Shown: positions 29,474 to 39,392, numbered from the stretch's first letter. The stretch is 52,321 nucleotides of DNA from a virus (IMGVR_UViG_3300030046_000016:1-52321), one strand, 5' to 3'. The notes: a model not told the origin generated them from the sequence alone. Translations and numbers: made by a program.

Positions 29474-30487
29474 ATGCCGATAATCCCTTCCACCTCCGTC
29501 CAAATCCCAAACCAAGTTCTTCCAACTCAGGGCGTAAATCCTTACGTCAACCAGATGAACTTCGGCCAGATGATCGGGCGAATCAATTCTGTGAATCCAG
29601 ATGCGACGGCGATCGCCGGCCAATGGATCAACGACGCCGTCAGGACGATCTACGATCGCAAGACGTGGTACGGGCTATTCACTAAAGGCCAGGTTGTTTG
29701 CCCTGCCGCGATTGTTGGCGGTACTGCGGCGACGACGCTGGGATCGGCTTCAGTGGTGGGGACGAACACCGCATGGACAGCCGATGTAGTCGGTCGGCAG
29801 TTCCGTATCGGCTACAACAATCCTATCTACACGATCATCGGCGTGGACACAGTGAACCAGGTGTTGACGCTGGAGATGCCGTGGGGTTCGCCATCGGTTT
29901 CGAGCGGCTACTTCATCGCGCAGTACTATTTCAATATCGGGCCGAACATCAAGTACATCAAGACGATGGTGAATATGATTCAGGCGATCAAGATTCGCCT
30001 GAATCTGACCCAGGACCTCCTCAACAATATTGACCCATGGAGGCAGTCGGGCGGAGTTTTTCCGTGGGGCGTCGCTGCGGTGCCACCAGACTCAAACGGA
30101 AACTACATCATCGAACTCTACCCGTTGTCGTGGATTCAGCAGGCGCTTCCGTTTTTGGCGTACACGCAGCCGCCGAATCTGGTCAACGATTCGGATGCGC
30201 TCCCGCCTTATATACGGGCGGACGTGGTCATCAAGCACGCGATTGCCGAGGCTCTGATCTGGCGTGGCCCGAGGCAGAATCCGTACTACGATGCGGCGGA
30301 GTCTGCGCGCAAACGTGCTGACTTTGAGGCTGAGCTATTGAAGATGGCCGACAATGATGAGAACCTGTATCGAACGAATCTTATATATCCAGGCGAAGGT
30401 TTGCCGTACTATACCCCTGGCGGCGGTCTATGGGATGCGATGCATCCGATCATGGCCGGCGGAGGTGGTGGATGGGACGACTATTAA
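29474..30487 (+). CDS. Head-tail connector/adaptor-like protein
   Basis: 337 aa. The frame has a helical core around a β-insert: MIGRINSVNPDATAIAGQWI and NDAVRTIYDRKTWY early, then ATTLGSASVVGTNTAWTAD with YTIIGVDTVNQVLTLEMPWG, and a C-terminal YIRADVVIKHAIAEALIWRG with a helix of SARKRADFEAELLKMAD. This helix/β-hairpin insert organisation matches podovirus head-tail adaptor proteins that dock beneath the portal. Two similar proteins follow at 37996 and 39393. Confidence 0.7.
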   Translation: MPIIPSTSVQIPNQVLPTQGVNPYVNQMNFGQMIGRINSVNPDATAIAGQWINDAVRTIYDRKTWYGLFTKGQVVCPAAIVGGTAATTLGSASVVGTNTAWTADVVGRQFRIGYNNPIYTIIGVDTVNQVLTLEMPWGSPSVSSGYFIAQYYFNIGPNIKYIKTMVNMIQAIKIRLNLTQDLLNNIDPWRQSGGVFPWGVAAVPPDSNGNYIIELYPLSWIQQALPFLAYTQPPNLVNDSDALPPYIRADVVIKHAIAEALIWRGPRQNPYYDAAESARKRADFEAELLKMADNDENLYRTNLIYPGEGLPYYTPGGGLWDAMHPIMAGGGGGWDDY

Positions 30488-30488
30488 T

Positions 30489-30827
30489 ATGGGCGCGTTG
30501 ACGTGTGATGAGTGCGGGGAGATCGTTTTTCGAGTTCGCTTTACGGCGGGTCGTTTTCTAGGCGTAGACTGCAGGTGCGTCCGCGAGAAGGTGGAAGCTA
30601 CCTGCACCAACCCCTATGCCGACCTGACGATTCAGCATGTACACGACGAGCACGGGAAACCCATCCGAGTCACGAGTGCGCGTCAGCTCGGCGAGGCGGA
30701 GCAGCGTTATAACTTTGCGAGTGTTGTCCGCAACATGGACGCGAAGAATTTCAATGCTCCGCCCCAGGCGAGAAAACAGGGGATCAAGGAGACGTACCGA
30801 AGAAAGTTTCACTACAACGGGAGGTAG
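30489..30827 (+). CDS. Zinc-binding hypothetical protein (112 aa)
   Basis: Starts at ATG 30489, 1 base after the connector stop, so probably coupled. TCDECGE and DCRCVRE form a Cys4 site at residues 5-32, followed by a basic helical tail (NAPPQARKQGIKETYRRKF). It contains one 14-mer copy (30556-30569, read as FLGVD). No family. Confidence 0.6.
   Translation: MGALTCDECGEIVFRVRFTAGRFLGVDCRCVREKVEATCTNPYADLTIQHVHDEHGKPIRVTSARQLGEAEQRYNFASVVRNMDAKNFNAPPQARKQGIKETYRRKFHYNGR
30556..30569. repeat. Dispersed 14-mer, copy TTCTAGGCGTAGAC
   Basis: 13/14 match, intragenic. Confidence 0.65.
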
Positions 30828-30829
30828 CC

Positions 30830-31174
30830 ATGGCATATCAGCCATTTCGCAAGTTGGATGCAGGTAACGGCGTTGAGATTCCGGTGAACACGCACTCCGC
30901 GACGGATAACTTCTTCGTTGATCGCAGCCGTCTGCGGACAAAGGATTGCGTCGACTACGTCCCGAGCGAGAATCCGATGAAGATGGGAAAGTACGTGAAG
31001 CGCGTCGAGACTGCCTCGATTATGGACAACGTGCGAGCTTCGGTGGGGGATATCCGCGCTGTAGGCTCGTTCGAAAATCGGAAAGAGGGTGAGCGCCAAT
31101 CCGACCTCGGCGACTGCTGCGCTCCTATGAGCTACGGTCGCAACCCGATTACCCGCCGGAGAGGTGATGACTAA
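30830..31174 (+). CDS. Basic hypothetical structural-region protein (114 aa)
   Basis: GGGAGG before ATG. Charged, soluble, without domain: VDRSRLRTKDCVDYVPSENP and a basic end (GRNPITRRRGDD). Shares one base (TAATG) with the next gene. Probably a virion or assembly protein by position. Confidence 0.55.
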   Translation: MAYQPFRKLDAGNGVEIPVNTHSATDNFFVDRSRLRTKDCVDYVPSENPMKMGKYVKRVETASIMDNVRASVGDIRAVGSFENRKEGERQSDLGDCCAPMSYGRNPITRRRGDD

Positions 31175-31737
31175 TGATTCGTCCATATAGGGGAATTCAG
31201 GCACTTGGGGCAGCGTCGCAACCAGTCTTCGGCACCACCATGAACGGGGCTGGGGTGCAGACACTCGACCCATACTCTCAAAATACGAATCCAGGCAGCA
31301 ACCCGTCGCAGACCGTTCTGCCGGTGGTGTCGATCGTCGGCATGAAGACGGGCGATCATGTGCTTGTTGGGTTAAAGGCGGCCTTTGTTCCCGGCGGCGC
31401 GCTTGACCTCGGCATCATCGCTTCGATCAATACGGTAACCCCGTCGATCACAGTATCCGGCCTACTAAAGAATCACGCCAGCGGCGAGTATGTTGTGGTC
31501 AACGAAGACGCGATGAAGGTTTGGGTAGAGCCAGTGACGTCGACCAGCCCGATGTATCTGGGCAACGCCTCTACGGTCGCAGTTGGCGACTCGTCCGTTT
31601 TCTGGGTAGTCAACCTTCCGACAGGAGCAAACCCGTACCTCTCGGCAACTGACTTGGCGGACACGCTCAAGACGAGCGAGTTCTGGATTGACGGCACCAG
31701 TGGAGATACGTTTGTAGCAGGGTTCATGCAAGCTTGA
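31174..31737 (+). CDS. β-rich structural protein (187 aa)
   Basis: GGAGAGG before ATG. Val/Thr/Gly-rich, β-strand pattern (TVLPVVSIVGMKTGDHVLVG, SITVSGLLKNHASGEYVVVN) as in head or neck decoration proteins. No signal peptide, unlike the three following proteins. Function unknown. Confidence 0.55.
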   Translation: MIRPYRGIQALGAASQPVFGTTMNGAGVQTLDPYSQNTNPGSNPSQTVLPVVSIVGMKTGDHVLVGLKAAFVPGGALDLGIIASINTVTPSITVSGLLKNHASGEYVVVNEDAMKVWVEPVTSTSPMYLGNASTVAVGDSSVFWVVNLPTGANPYLSATDLADTLKTSEFWIDGTSGDTFVAGFMQA

Positions 31738-31747
31738 GGTGATTCAA

Positions 31748-33904
31748 ATGAAGGCGCTTCGAAAACTGTTTTGGTTCATAATCCTAGCGATTACCCCTGC
31801 AGTCTTCGCGGCGACAACGACTCTCTCTGCTACCGTAACCGACTCCGATAGTCAGGCGTGGGCGAACGGCACTTACGTGCTCACCTTTGTCTACAACCCG
31901 GCTGGCGGTGTCCCCGTAGTCGCGGGCCAGGCATTTACGCTCACCTTCTCCGGCACCCTCGATGGAACCGGGTCGTTTTCGCAAGTGGTGACGTCGACCA
32001 CCGGAACGACTCCAGCGACGAACCCTCCGGCAAGCGGCTGGTCCCTCAAAGTCTGTCCTCAGATGGCGAACACGCCCTGCTACTCAACGACTCCCCTGGC
32101 GGTGACAGGGGCGTCTCAGAGCATCACAACCCAAATCAACGCAGTCATCGTGGCGCCGCGCATCGCTGTCAACAGTTTGGCTGGCGCGTACAACGACACT
32201 GAAGTCCCAGGCGTAGGCGGGAGCCAGTACTTCCGGGTCACTGACAACACCTTCCGATGCTTTACGACTGCGTGGGGATCTTGCGGTGGAACCGGAACCT
32301 TCAACCAGTTGTCCGGAGACGCGATCAGCGGCTCGACCGGTGGGGCGACCGAGGTCGTTGGACTAATCAATCACCTTTTGCCGTCTCTAACGACCGGCTA
32401 CTTGAACTGGACGGGTACAGCATGGGCGCTATCGACGGTCACGGGCGGCCTAACGAGTTTCACCACTGGTAACCTATCCCCACTCTTCACGGCAGCTCTG
32501 GGGGCCAATCCGACGACCGCGCCGGCCTTGGCATTCACGGCTTCGACCGCGGTTCAAAATTCGGTGCTTGCGGGGCCTGCCACTGGCGGGACGGGGGCTT
32601 ATAGCTTCCGTGCTCTTGTCTCATCCGACATCCCGAACAACGCTGCGAACACGTCAGGGAGCGCCGGCAGCCTCAGTGCAGCCCTAAGCTTGAGCGGCCT
32701 AGCATCGCAGGCGGCTAACACGGTTGTAGGCGCGATCGCCAGCGGGTCTCCATCTGCGCTGCCTATGCCGTCCTGCTCGACGGCTGGGAGTAGTGCCCTT
32801 ATCTGGACGACGGGCACCGGTTTTGGCTGCAACTCGATTACTGGCGGCTCCATCAGTTTCCCGCAGACCGTGGCTGGCACGACCAACTCCGGCGGCATCC
32901 CATATTTCTCGAGCGCGACCGTGCTGACCTCATCGGCCGTACTTGCGGCAGGGCACCTTCTTCTTGGTGGTGGGGCTGGTGCAGCTCCAACTTCGGACGC
33001 CAACCTCGACGACAGCCAGACGACAGCAAACACGCTGACCTACGGTGGTGCCGGCGGTATCGCTTCGGCTGGCGGGTTTGCGTCGACGGGCAGCACGCAG
33101 GGAGCATTTGCTCTTGGCGTGGGATCGGGTACGGTTCCAACTACCCTTTTGCCGACCGCGTACAACGGCTGGATTGGCACCACTACTGGCACGCAAACCT
33201 ACTTTCAGCAGATGTGTGCAGCCAGCCCGACAGCGGGGCAGGTGATGGCGTTTGCGGTTCCCGGTACGGTCAATGGAGTCACGCAGTCCGTATGTTCGTG
33301 GATCACTCCGGTTACAGCCTTCTCTGGACTGACGGGCAATCTCGGGACAACTCAGGGACCATCATCTTTGACCGGACTACTAAAGGATGCCGCTGGAAGC
33401 CTCTCGGCGGCCACGGCAGGTACGGATTACGTCATCCCTTCGGGCAGCATCTCTGGAACTGCGGCCAACCTTTCGGGAACGCCAGCTCTACCCAACGGCG
33501 TGACCGCAACCACTCAGACTGCTGGCGACAACTCAACCAAACTAGCGACGACAGCCTACACGAACATTACGCCGACAATAGTATCGACGAGCGGATCACC
33601 GCTAACGCTGACGGGAGTATCTGGCGTTTACGTCAATAATAGTGGGGGGGCTTTCAATTGGGTCGTCGATGCTCCCGTTTTAGGAAAGACGTATTGCTTT
33701 ACAAATTATCCCGGTCAGACTGGTGTTCTAACGATCACGTCAACCACCAGCGTCTTTATCGCTTATGGGGGAACTAACGGAACGGTGACGACGGGAACGC
33801 TGGTTTCGGGCGGTGCAAAAGGTGATGCGCTTTGCATCGAAGGTCTTGACTCAACTCACTACAGCGCATTTGGGGCGGGATTTGGCGTATGGATAAACCA
33901 CTAG
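31748..33904 (+). CDS. Tail-fibre-like protein with signal peptide
   Basis: 718 aa from ATG 31748 (GAGGTG 8 bases upstream). Residues 1-21 are a textbook signal peptide: KALRK, then LFWFIILAITPAVFA, cleavage after VFA. The mature protein is Thr/Ser/Gly-rich β-repeat sequence, with an early VTDSDSQAWANGTYVLTFVY fibre-type domain and a late fibre signature, TAGTDYVIPSG then TATTQTAGDNSTKLATTAYT. Fibres bind the host surface. Phage fibres normally fold in the cytoplasm, so the leader is unexpected. A degenerate ATGCAAGC element precedes the start. Overlaps the next gene by 16 bases. Confidence 0.75.
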   Translation: MKALRKLFWFIILAITPAVFAATTTLSATVTDSDSQAWANGTYVLTFVYNPAGGVPVVAGQAFTLTFSGTLDGTGSFSQVVTSTTGTTPATNPPASGWSLKVCPQMANTPCYSTTPLAVTGASQSITTQINAVIVAPRIAVNSLAGAYNDTEVPGVGGSQYFRVTDNTFRCFTTAWGSCGGTGTFNQLSGDAISGSTGGATEVVGLINHLLPSLTTGYLNWTGTAWALSTVTGGLTSFTTGNLSPLFTAALGANPTTAPALAFTASTAVQNSVLAGPATGGTGAYSFRALVSSDIPNNAANTSGSAGSLSAALSLSGLASQAANTVVGAIASGSPSALPMPSCSTAGSSALIWTTGTGFGCNSITGGSISFPQTVAGTTNSGGIPYFSSATVLTSSAVLAAGHLLLGGGAGAAPTSDANLDDSQTTANTLTYGGAGGIASAGGFASTGSTQGAFALGVGSGTVPTTLLPTAYNGWIGTTTGTQTYFQQMCAASPTAGQVMAFAVPGTVNGVTQSVCSWITPVTAFSGLTGNLGTTQGPSSLTGLLKDAAGSLSAATAGTDYVIPSGSISGTAANLSGTPALPNGVTATTQTAGDNSTKLATTAYTNITPTIVSTSGSPLTLTGVSGVYVNNSGGAFNWVVDAPVLGKTYCFTNYPGQTGVLTITSTTSVFIAYGGTNGTVTTGTLVSGGAKGDALCIEGLDSTHYSAFGAGFGVWINH

Positions 33905-35871
33905 TTCTTATCATATTGCTGGCGCTCTGCCTCCCCGCGAGAGCGCAGATGCTCTCCTACATTGTGAATATGCAGGGGGTTACCGGCATCGGCCTGATTG
34001 CGAATACCTCCTGCAACAACACGTCGAGCGGAGGAAACTGCACTACGAGCGCGGTCAACACTACTGGCGCAAATATCTGTATATGGACGGTCTCTGACTT
34101 CGGTTCGAACGGAACTGCCGGATCGGTTGCCGATCTCGCGGGCAACATCTGGTATGGACCCTACCTGCAATGCGATACGACCTGCGGCGGAGGAACCGAA
34201 AACAACCGCGTCTACTACGCCCCAAACCTAATCACAAATGCTTCCGAGACCTTTACATGGACTGGAACTACCTTTGCATCGAGCGCCATTGCCTGTTTCT
34301 CCGGGGTGGCTCACTCGGCTCCCATAGGCCAGTTCACGCAGGCTGGAGCGGCTACAAGTGTCAGCACCCTTGCAGCAGGTTCGATGACTCCGGTAAGCGC
34401 CAATAACCTTATCGTAACTAGTTGGGCGAATGGTTCGGCCACGGCAGGACCGACAGTCTCCTCTCCCTATACCATTACTAATTCACACTTCAATGTGTCG
34501 AACACGACCGCTTACGGGCTTGCCTATGATGTGCAGACTACCGCTGCGGCAATCAACGGAACATGGTCGTGGACTACGGGGGGTGTGGCGGCGGTGAACC
34601 AAGTTGGATTTCTGCCTGCGTCAGTTGGAAATACCTTCGATCTGTTCTTCAACTTCGAGACTTCAACTAGTGGTACGGCAATCACACAGCCTATTGCGGT
34701 AGCGAGTGCGGTGAGCGCGGGACAGTTGAATGGCGCATCGGGCAATTTTACAGTTCCAGCAACTACACCGGGGACACAAGAGATTTTATCGGCATGTCAA
34801 TCGCCACCACAGATAACAGGAAAGAATATTGCTGGAACCTCGAACACCGACTCCTCCGGCACGAGAGGGCTGGCGAATATCACGGCAGCAGCCAACCTCT
34901 CCGCGCAGATGAAATACGTGATGCCGCTGGCGCTCCCGGCCAACCCTAATGTAATGCTGATTGCGGCATGGGATCTGCCCTTCATCGCTGCTGGCGAAAC
35001 GGGAACGTTCTATTCGATGTTCGGGCCTAATAACGGCGGTGACTTTTCCTCGTTGATGCACCACAACGGGACGCTCTATGTCGAGACCCACCTGAACCTG
35101 AACGGGAATGATGACTTCGCAAACCCGGCTACAAGTCTGGGCGGAACGATCCCCAACGGGGCCTTCCAGTGGACGACCGGCTCCTCGACCACTTCGAACA
35201 CGGTGGGGACGGGGGCACTGACCTTTACCACTGCGACATCATTAGGCCTCGCTGCTGGCACTTGGGTGGAGATTGCAACCAGCAACAACCTTGGCACAGC
35301 GTCTGGGGCGATGCTGGCACAAGTCACGTCTGATACCGGAACGACGCTAGTAGTCAACTCGCATAAGGCTTACGGCAGCGGTACGGCGACAAGCTGGGTC
35401 ATCATCCCCTGGTATTACATCAACGAGCAGTTTGTTGGCTATAATGTTGCGACCACAGGCACATCATCCTGCACGGCGGTCACGGGATCGTGCACGATCA
35501 CGACTGCCACCGCGCTAGGCCTAGCTGCCAATACCGTAGTCAGTTTCTTCAACGGGACGACGAACGGCATAACCGGAATCGTGACGTCCAACGTGGGAAC
35601 AAATTTGACCATGACTGGCATCAACTCCTTCGGCAGCGGATCGCTATCGACCGGAAACGTATCAACCTCGGCGCATACACAAGAGATTTACGACTCTCTC
35701 GGCAACCTGCTTTCGACCCAGCAGAAAGCCTCTAACCCGGCGCAATCCGGATCACCGACCAACTTCGCCTTTGGGTTCGGTGGTGATAACGGCGATGCCG
35801 GAAACACGATCTGCATCGACGGTGTAGCAGTGCAGTGGTCGGGCGCAGCAGAATACCCGGTGACGCCATGA
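33889..35871 (+). CDS. Fibre/adhesin-like protein with signal peptide
   Basis: 660 aa. Signal peptide DKPLVLIILLALCLPARAQ, cleavage after ARA. Long Thr/Ser/Asn/Gly-rich β-sequence with Cys pairs (CNNTSSGGNC, QCDTTCGGGTE); two internal segments share the pattern ALTFTTATSLGLAAGTWVEI / SCTITTATALGLAANTVVSF, an internal duplication. The last 100 residues (AFGFGGDNGDAGNTICIDGV) look like a jelly-roll receptor-binding end. Extracellular or virion-surface role inferred. ATGA overlap with the next gene. Confidence 0.65.
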   Translation: MDKPLVLIILLALCLPARAQMLSYIVNMQGVTGIGLIANTSCNNTSSGGNCTTSAVNTTGANICIWTVSDFGSNGTAGSVADLAGNIWYGPYLQCDTTCGGGTENNRVYYAPNLITNASETFTWTGTTFASSAIACFSGVAHSAPIGQFTQAGAATSVSTLAAGSMTPVSANNLIVTSWANGSATAGPTVSSPYTITNSHFNVSNTTAYGLAYDVQTTAAAINGTWSWTTGGVAAVNQVGFLPASVGNTFDLFFNFETSTSGTAITQPIAVASAVSAGQLNGASGNFTVPATTPGTQEILSACQSPPQITGKNIAGTSNTDSSGTRGLANITAAANLSAQMKYVMPLALPANPNVMLIAAWDLPFIAAGETGTFYSMFGPNNGGDFSSLMHHNGTLYVETHLNLNGNDDFANPATSLGGTIPNGAFQWTTGSSTTSNTVGTGALTFTTATSLGLAAGTWVEIATSNNLGTASGAMLAQVTSDTGTTLVVNSHKAYGSGTATSWVIIPWYYINEQFVGYNVATTGTSSCTAVTGSCTITTATALGLAANTVVSFFNGTTNGITGIVTSNVGTNLTMTGINSFGSGSLSTGNVSTSAHTQEIYDSLGNLLSTQQKASNPAQSGSPTNFAFGFGGDNGDAGNTICIDGVAVQWSGAAEYPVTP

Positions 35872-37991
35872 GAAAATTTATCTGCTTCCTCCTCCTATCG
35901 CTTCCGTGCGCAGCGCAACTAACCTCCGGAGTCATTGATTCAAGCCGCACTATAGACTGGACATCTGCCGGTGTAGTTGGCGGTATTCCTACACGTAGCA
36001 CAATCTGCTCAACCCTGGGAACGGCTGGCCAAGCACCAAGCTTTGCGCAGTCGGTGACTGCCGCTAACATCAACTCAGCGATCACTGGATGCGCATCGAA
36101 TGAAGTAGTGTTACTGAATCCTGGAACCTATAGCATCACGGCGTCGATCAATCTGAAGTCAAATGTGACCCTAAGGGGCTCCGGCGCGAACCAGACCCTT
36201 TTGGTCGTCCCTGCGGGCGGGTATTCGGGTGGTGCATGTTCAGCCATTGTCTGCTTTACATCGGATTCGAACACGTTTTCCGGTGCGTCTACGGTCCAAC
36301 CGGGTGGCTCGAATGCAGCGACTTGGACGGCAGGATTCACGCAGGGGACTACCAATATAACCCTCACCTCTGTGGGCAGCAACGGACTCAGCGTCGGCAA
36401 ATATATCATCCTCGACCAAGCCAACGTAGCCTCGCCTACGGGCAACATGTTCTTTTGTGACACGAACCCTACAACGTGCTCCATACAGCCCGGTAATGGG
36501 TTCCGCGTGGTTAGCGGAGTAGATCACGGTATTGCGCAGATGGTGCAGATTACCGCGTGCTCCCCGTCGTGTACGTCAGGATCGACCTTCACCATATCAC
36601 CCGGATTGTACGGACAGAACTGGTCTAGCAGTAACAATCCGGGCGCGTGGTGGCCTTCATCTACCGTGCAGAACGCCGGAATAGAAAACCTGACCATCGA
36701 TGACCGCCTGGATACGGGAAATTCCAGTTCGCTCAATATTTCATTCTTCAATTCCGCGAATGATTGGGCTACTGGACTAGCGACTTACCTACCCGGAAGA
36801 TCACATATCCAGCTTGCCGACGCTGCGCACATCACGATTATGAACAACTATGCTTGGGGCACCAAGAACGCGCTCAGTTCAAGTTACGGGCATGAGAGCT
36901 TTCTGACCTCGGACAATCTGATCGTCAACAACATCTACCAGCAGGTTTCCTCGCCACAGATGACCCAACTGGATACGGGAACGGTCAGGGCCTACAACTA
37001 CGACATTCTCGACCTGTTCTGCCAGAACGGGACGCAGTGCAATTCACCTTCAGGCGCACCGAATACAACACCCGGTGGGCCTCTAGGGCTAACGACTACA
37101 AACCACAATCCCGGAGTGATGGACGTTCTCTGGGAAGGCAATATAACCCCCGGCTACAAGTCCGACGACGTACACGGCTCTGGCGGTATGTCTACCTACT
37201 TCCGCAATCAGGTTTATGGGTGGTCTGCTGGCTCGGCAAATGCGAATAATGACGGTTTCTGGAACTGGGCTTTTGCTGCACTAAGCTATAACCGTGCGCT
37301 GAGCATCGTGGGCAACGTAATCGGGAAGCCGGGATTCGCTTCGGTGTATCAGGGTACCGACACTACATCTAATACCACCGGTGAAATATACGACCTCGGC
37401 TGGGGCGATGGCGTAACCAACGACACGACCGCTCCAAGTGTGGCCTCAACCCTTCTACGGTGGGGCAACTGGGATGCTAAGACGAACGCGGTCAGATGGT
37501 GCGGCAACTCATCCGATACCGGCTGGTCTACGACCTGCTCCTCTACCTCTGAGATTCCCACAGCAATCGGAACCTATCAGAGTGCAGTCCCGACCCTGGG
37601 TGACACCGGAGCAGGTCAGAGCGCAATGCCTGCATCGTTTGCATTCTCATCGAAACCATCATTTATCCCAGCCGCAAAGCCTTGGCCGTTGATCGGCCCC
37701 GACGTGACCGGTGGAAACCTGCTGGTCTGTACGAGCGGAACCTATAACGGTTATTTGGTGGTCAATAACAGCCAGTGCGCAGGCGGAACCTCAGCGATGG
37801 CGCTGGGTGGCATGGTCAACAGCATCCCGGCGATGGACTGCTATCTGAACACGATGAGTGGAACTCCAGACGGTAGTGGCACGACGCCGAATACTGCATT
37901 CAACGCTTCAGATTGTTATGCGGTCACCATATCGCCACCTCTCAACGTATCAGGCAGGGCTGTTACGATAGGTAGCGCGGCGTCCCGCTAA
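35868..37991 (+). CDS. Right-handed β-helix (pectate-lyase-like) protein with signal peptide
   Basis: 707 aa from ATG 35868 (ATGA overlap). Signal peptide RKFICFLLLSLPCAAQ. Then the parallel β-helix entry typical of depolymerase spikes: ANINSAITGCASNEVVLLNP, YSITASINLKSNVTLRGSGA, followed by rungs (AGIENLTIDDRLDTGNSSSL; HIQLADAAHITIMNNYAWGT; DNLIVNNIYQQV). Such folds cut or bind polysaccharide at phage tailspikes, or act as secreted lyases. Here the presence of a leader leaves open which. No catalytic residues assigned. Confidence 0.75.
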   Translation: MRKFICFLLLSLPCAAQLTSGVIDSSRTIDWTSAGVVGGIPTRSTICSTLGTAGQAPSFAQSVTAANINSAITGCASNEVVLLNPGTYSITASINLKSNVTLRGSGANQTLLVVPAGGYSGGACSAIVCFTSDSNTFSGASTVQPGGSNAATWTAGFTQGTTNITLTSVGSNGLSVGKYIILDQANVASPTGNMFFCDTNPTTCSIQPGNGFRVVSGVDHGIAQMVQITACSPSCTSGSTFTISPGLYGQNWSSSNNPGAWWPSSTVQNAGIENLTIDDRLDTGNSSSLNISFFNSANDWATGLATYLPGRSHIQLADAAHITIMNNYAWGTKNALSSSYGHESFLTSDNLIVNNIYQQVSSPQMTQLDTGTVRAYNYDILDLFCQNGTQCNSPSGAPNTTPGGPLGLTTTNHNPGVMDVLWEGNITPGYKSDDVHGSGGMSTYFRNQVYGWSAGSANANNDGFWNWAFAALSYNRALSIVGNVIGKPGFASVYQGTDTTSNTTGEIYDLGWGDGVTNDTTAPSVASTLLRWGNWDAKTNAVRWCGNSSDTGWSTTCSSTSEIPTAIGTYQSAVPTLGDTGAGQSAMPASFAFSSKPSFIPAAKPWPLIGPDVTGGNLLVCTSGTYNGYLVVNNSQCAGGTSAMALGGMVNSIPAMDCYLNTMSGTPDGSGTTPNTAFNASDCYAVTISPPLNVSGRAVTIGSAASR

Positions 37992-37995
37992 AATT

Positions 37996-38682
37996 ATGGC
38001 AACCATCGCTTCACTCGCGGCCGACGTTCAGAATCGTTTAGAGGAGCCCGTGGGGCCAGGCGTATTCTGGAAGCTCGCGACCGAAATTTACCCCGGCCTG
38101 GTCGAGGCATGCAACGAACTGATGCTTCTGGTGGGACGACCAACGCAGATCGTCAGCCAGCCATTCTCGATCGTGCCGAATACCCCGTGGCAACTCGTCC
38201 CCAAAGGGATGCTCTGCATCACCAACGTTCAAGGTGCGGCTTCGGAGGCGTGGAAGTATACGCTTGAAGACCTCGACTATCTCCAAAACTCATGGGGATC
38301 GGACTGGGAGCAGGATATGGGCGATGTCATCGAGCATTGGGCTCCGCTCGGCTTCAATATGTTTGTGGTGCATCCCTCGGTCTACACGGGCCAAACAGTG
38401 CTCCTCACTGGAATTCAGTACCCTTCGACCGAGACTTGGCCTTATGATGGAGCGCAGACGGTGCCGTTTGAGGACCAATTCTTTTCGGCGCTTCAGGAGT
38501 ATGCCGCGCACTACGCACGGTTCAAGGAGGCTGGAAATGAATTCAGCGAGAGCAATAAAATGCTCCAATCGTTTTTAGACCAGGCGGCGCGCATGACGCA
38601 GATTCAGGACCGCCGCGATATTTACATTTGGTCTCGCGCTACCGGGGCACCCATGCAGGTCAATCCAATCAAACGAAGGTGA
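37996..38682 (+). CDS. Connector/adaptor-like protein (228 aa)
   Basis: ATG 37996, without a clear ribosome site, 4 bases after the spike gene. Helical N-terminus (SLAADVQNRLEEPVGPGVFW then LATEIYPGLVEACNELMLLV), β middle (QPFSIVPNTPWQLVPKGMLC) and helical C-terminus (FFSALQEYAAHYARFKEAGN). This α-β-α layout recurs in phage adaptor proteins; 29474 and 39393 share it. Confidence 0.6.
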   Translation: MATIASLAADVQNRLEEPVGPGVFWKLATEIYPGLVEACNELMLLVGRPTQIVSQPFSIVPNTPWQLVPKGMLCITNVQGAASEAWKYTLEDLDYLQNSWGSDWEQDMGDVIEHWAPLGFNMFVVHPSVYTGQTVLLTGIQYPSTETWPYDGAQTVPFEDQFFSALQEYAAHYARFKEAGNEFSESNKMLQSFLDQAARMTQIQDRRDIYIWSRATGAPMQVNPIKRR

Positions 38683-38687
38683 CGAGG

Positions 38688-39368
38688 ATGAAACTAACCG
38701 ATTTTCACGGAGTTGTATCGAGATGCCACTGCACCAATCCAGACGTACCCATGGGCTGCAAGAACTGTTTCTCCCGAGGTTTTGTGGCAGTATGCCTCGC
38801 ATGCTCAGGCACCGGCCAGACAACCGTCCCGGTAGCTGGAGCGGCGGCCGGCGATATGAAGTCTACCTGCGACAAGTGTGGCGGAAGCGGAACCTTCTCC
38901 GTTCGGAAGCCTGACAATTGGGACGAGGAGCACGCACCTGTAGTTGAGACTGTTGCCGTGGTCGAAGAGGATGACGACGACGCGGAGAAGCTCTTCAAGG
39001 AGATCACTGCCGGCGCCACGGCGGAACCGGAAATTCTCGGCGTAGAAATTAACGTAATCGGTCTGTCGCAAGGATTCACCCCTGAGTCGACCGTTGGCGA
39101 GGTCTTTGGCGGCGAGATCACAATTACGGCCGGGCCGGGACTGGTTGAAAAATCTGGTCTTCAACTCGCGATCGAGGAGATGAACTCCAAGGCCGTAGTC
39201 GTTGTAGATCCGAAATCCATCGACCTCACCACACTGAAGAAGCCGAAGGGTTTTGCGTGGAGAATCTGGGATACGATGGGCGTTACAGAGAAGGTTGAGA
39301 CCATGGCAAAGTACGGGATGAAGCCGGAGCCTGCAAAGGTGGAGACCGAAGAACTGGCGTCGGTGTAA
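38688..39368 (+). CDS. Protein with DnaJ-type zinc ribbon (226 aa)
   Basis: GAAGGTGACGAGG before ATG. Residues 12-70 hold C-x-C, CKNC, CLACSGTG and CDKCGGSG, the CxxCxGxG ribbon. A linker of acidic residues (VEEDDDDAEKLF) leads to a C-terminal α/β domain. Compared with the 56-aa ribbon at 6622 this is an extended version. A perfect 14-mer copy (39034-39047) encodes ILGVE. Possible assembly chaperone; unproven. Confidence 0.6.
   Translation: MKLTDFHGVVSRCHCTNPDVPMGCKNCFSRGFVAVCLACSGTGQTTVPVAGAAAGDMKSTCDKCGGSGTFSVRKPDNWDEEHAPVVETVAVVEEDDDDAEKLFKEITAGATAEPEILGVEINVIGLSQGFTPESTVGEVFGGEITITAGPGLVEKSGLQLAIEEMNSKAVVVVDPKSIDLTTLKKPKGFAWRIWDTMGVTEKVETMAKYGMKPEPAKVETEELASV
39034..39047. repeat. Dispersed 14-mer, perfect copy TTCTCGGCGTAGAA
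   Basis: Extended to AATTCTCGGCGTAGAAATT at 39032-39050. Intragenic. Confidence 0.75.
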
Positions 39369-39392
39369 GCTAGGCGACGGGAGATAATTTCG

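Noticed and set aside
35514-35525. GCTAGGCCTAGC palindrome resembling the dispersed 14-mer
   Set aside because: Lacks the TTCT and AGAA arms and occurs in a repeated protein segment (ALGLAA).
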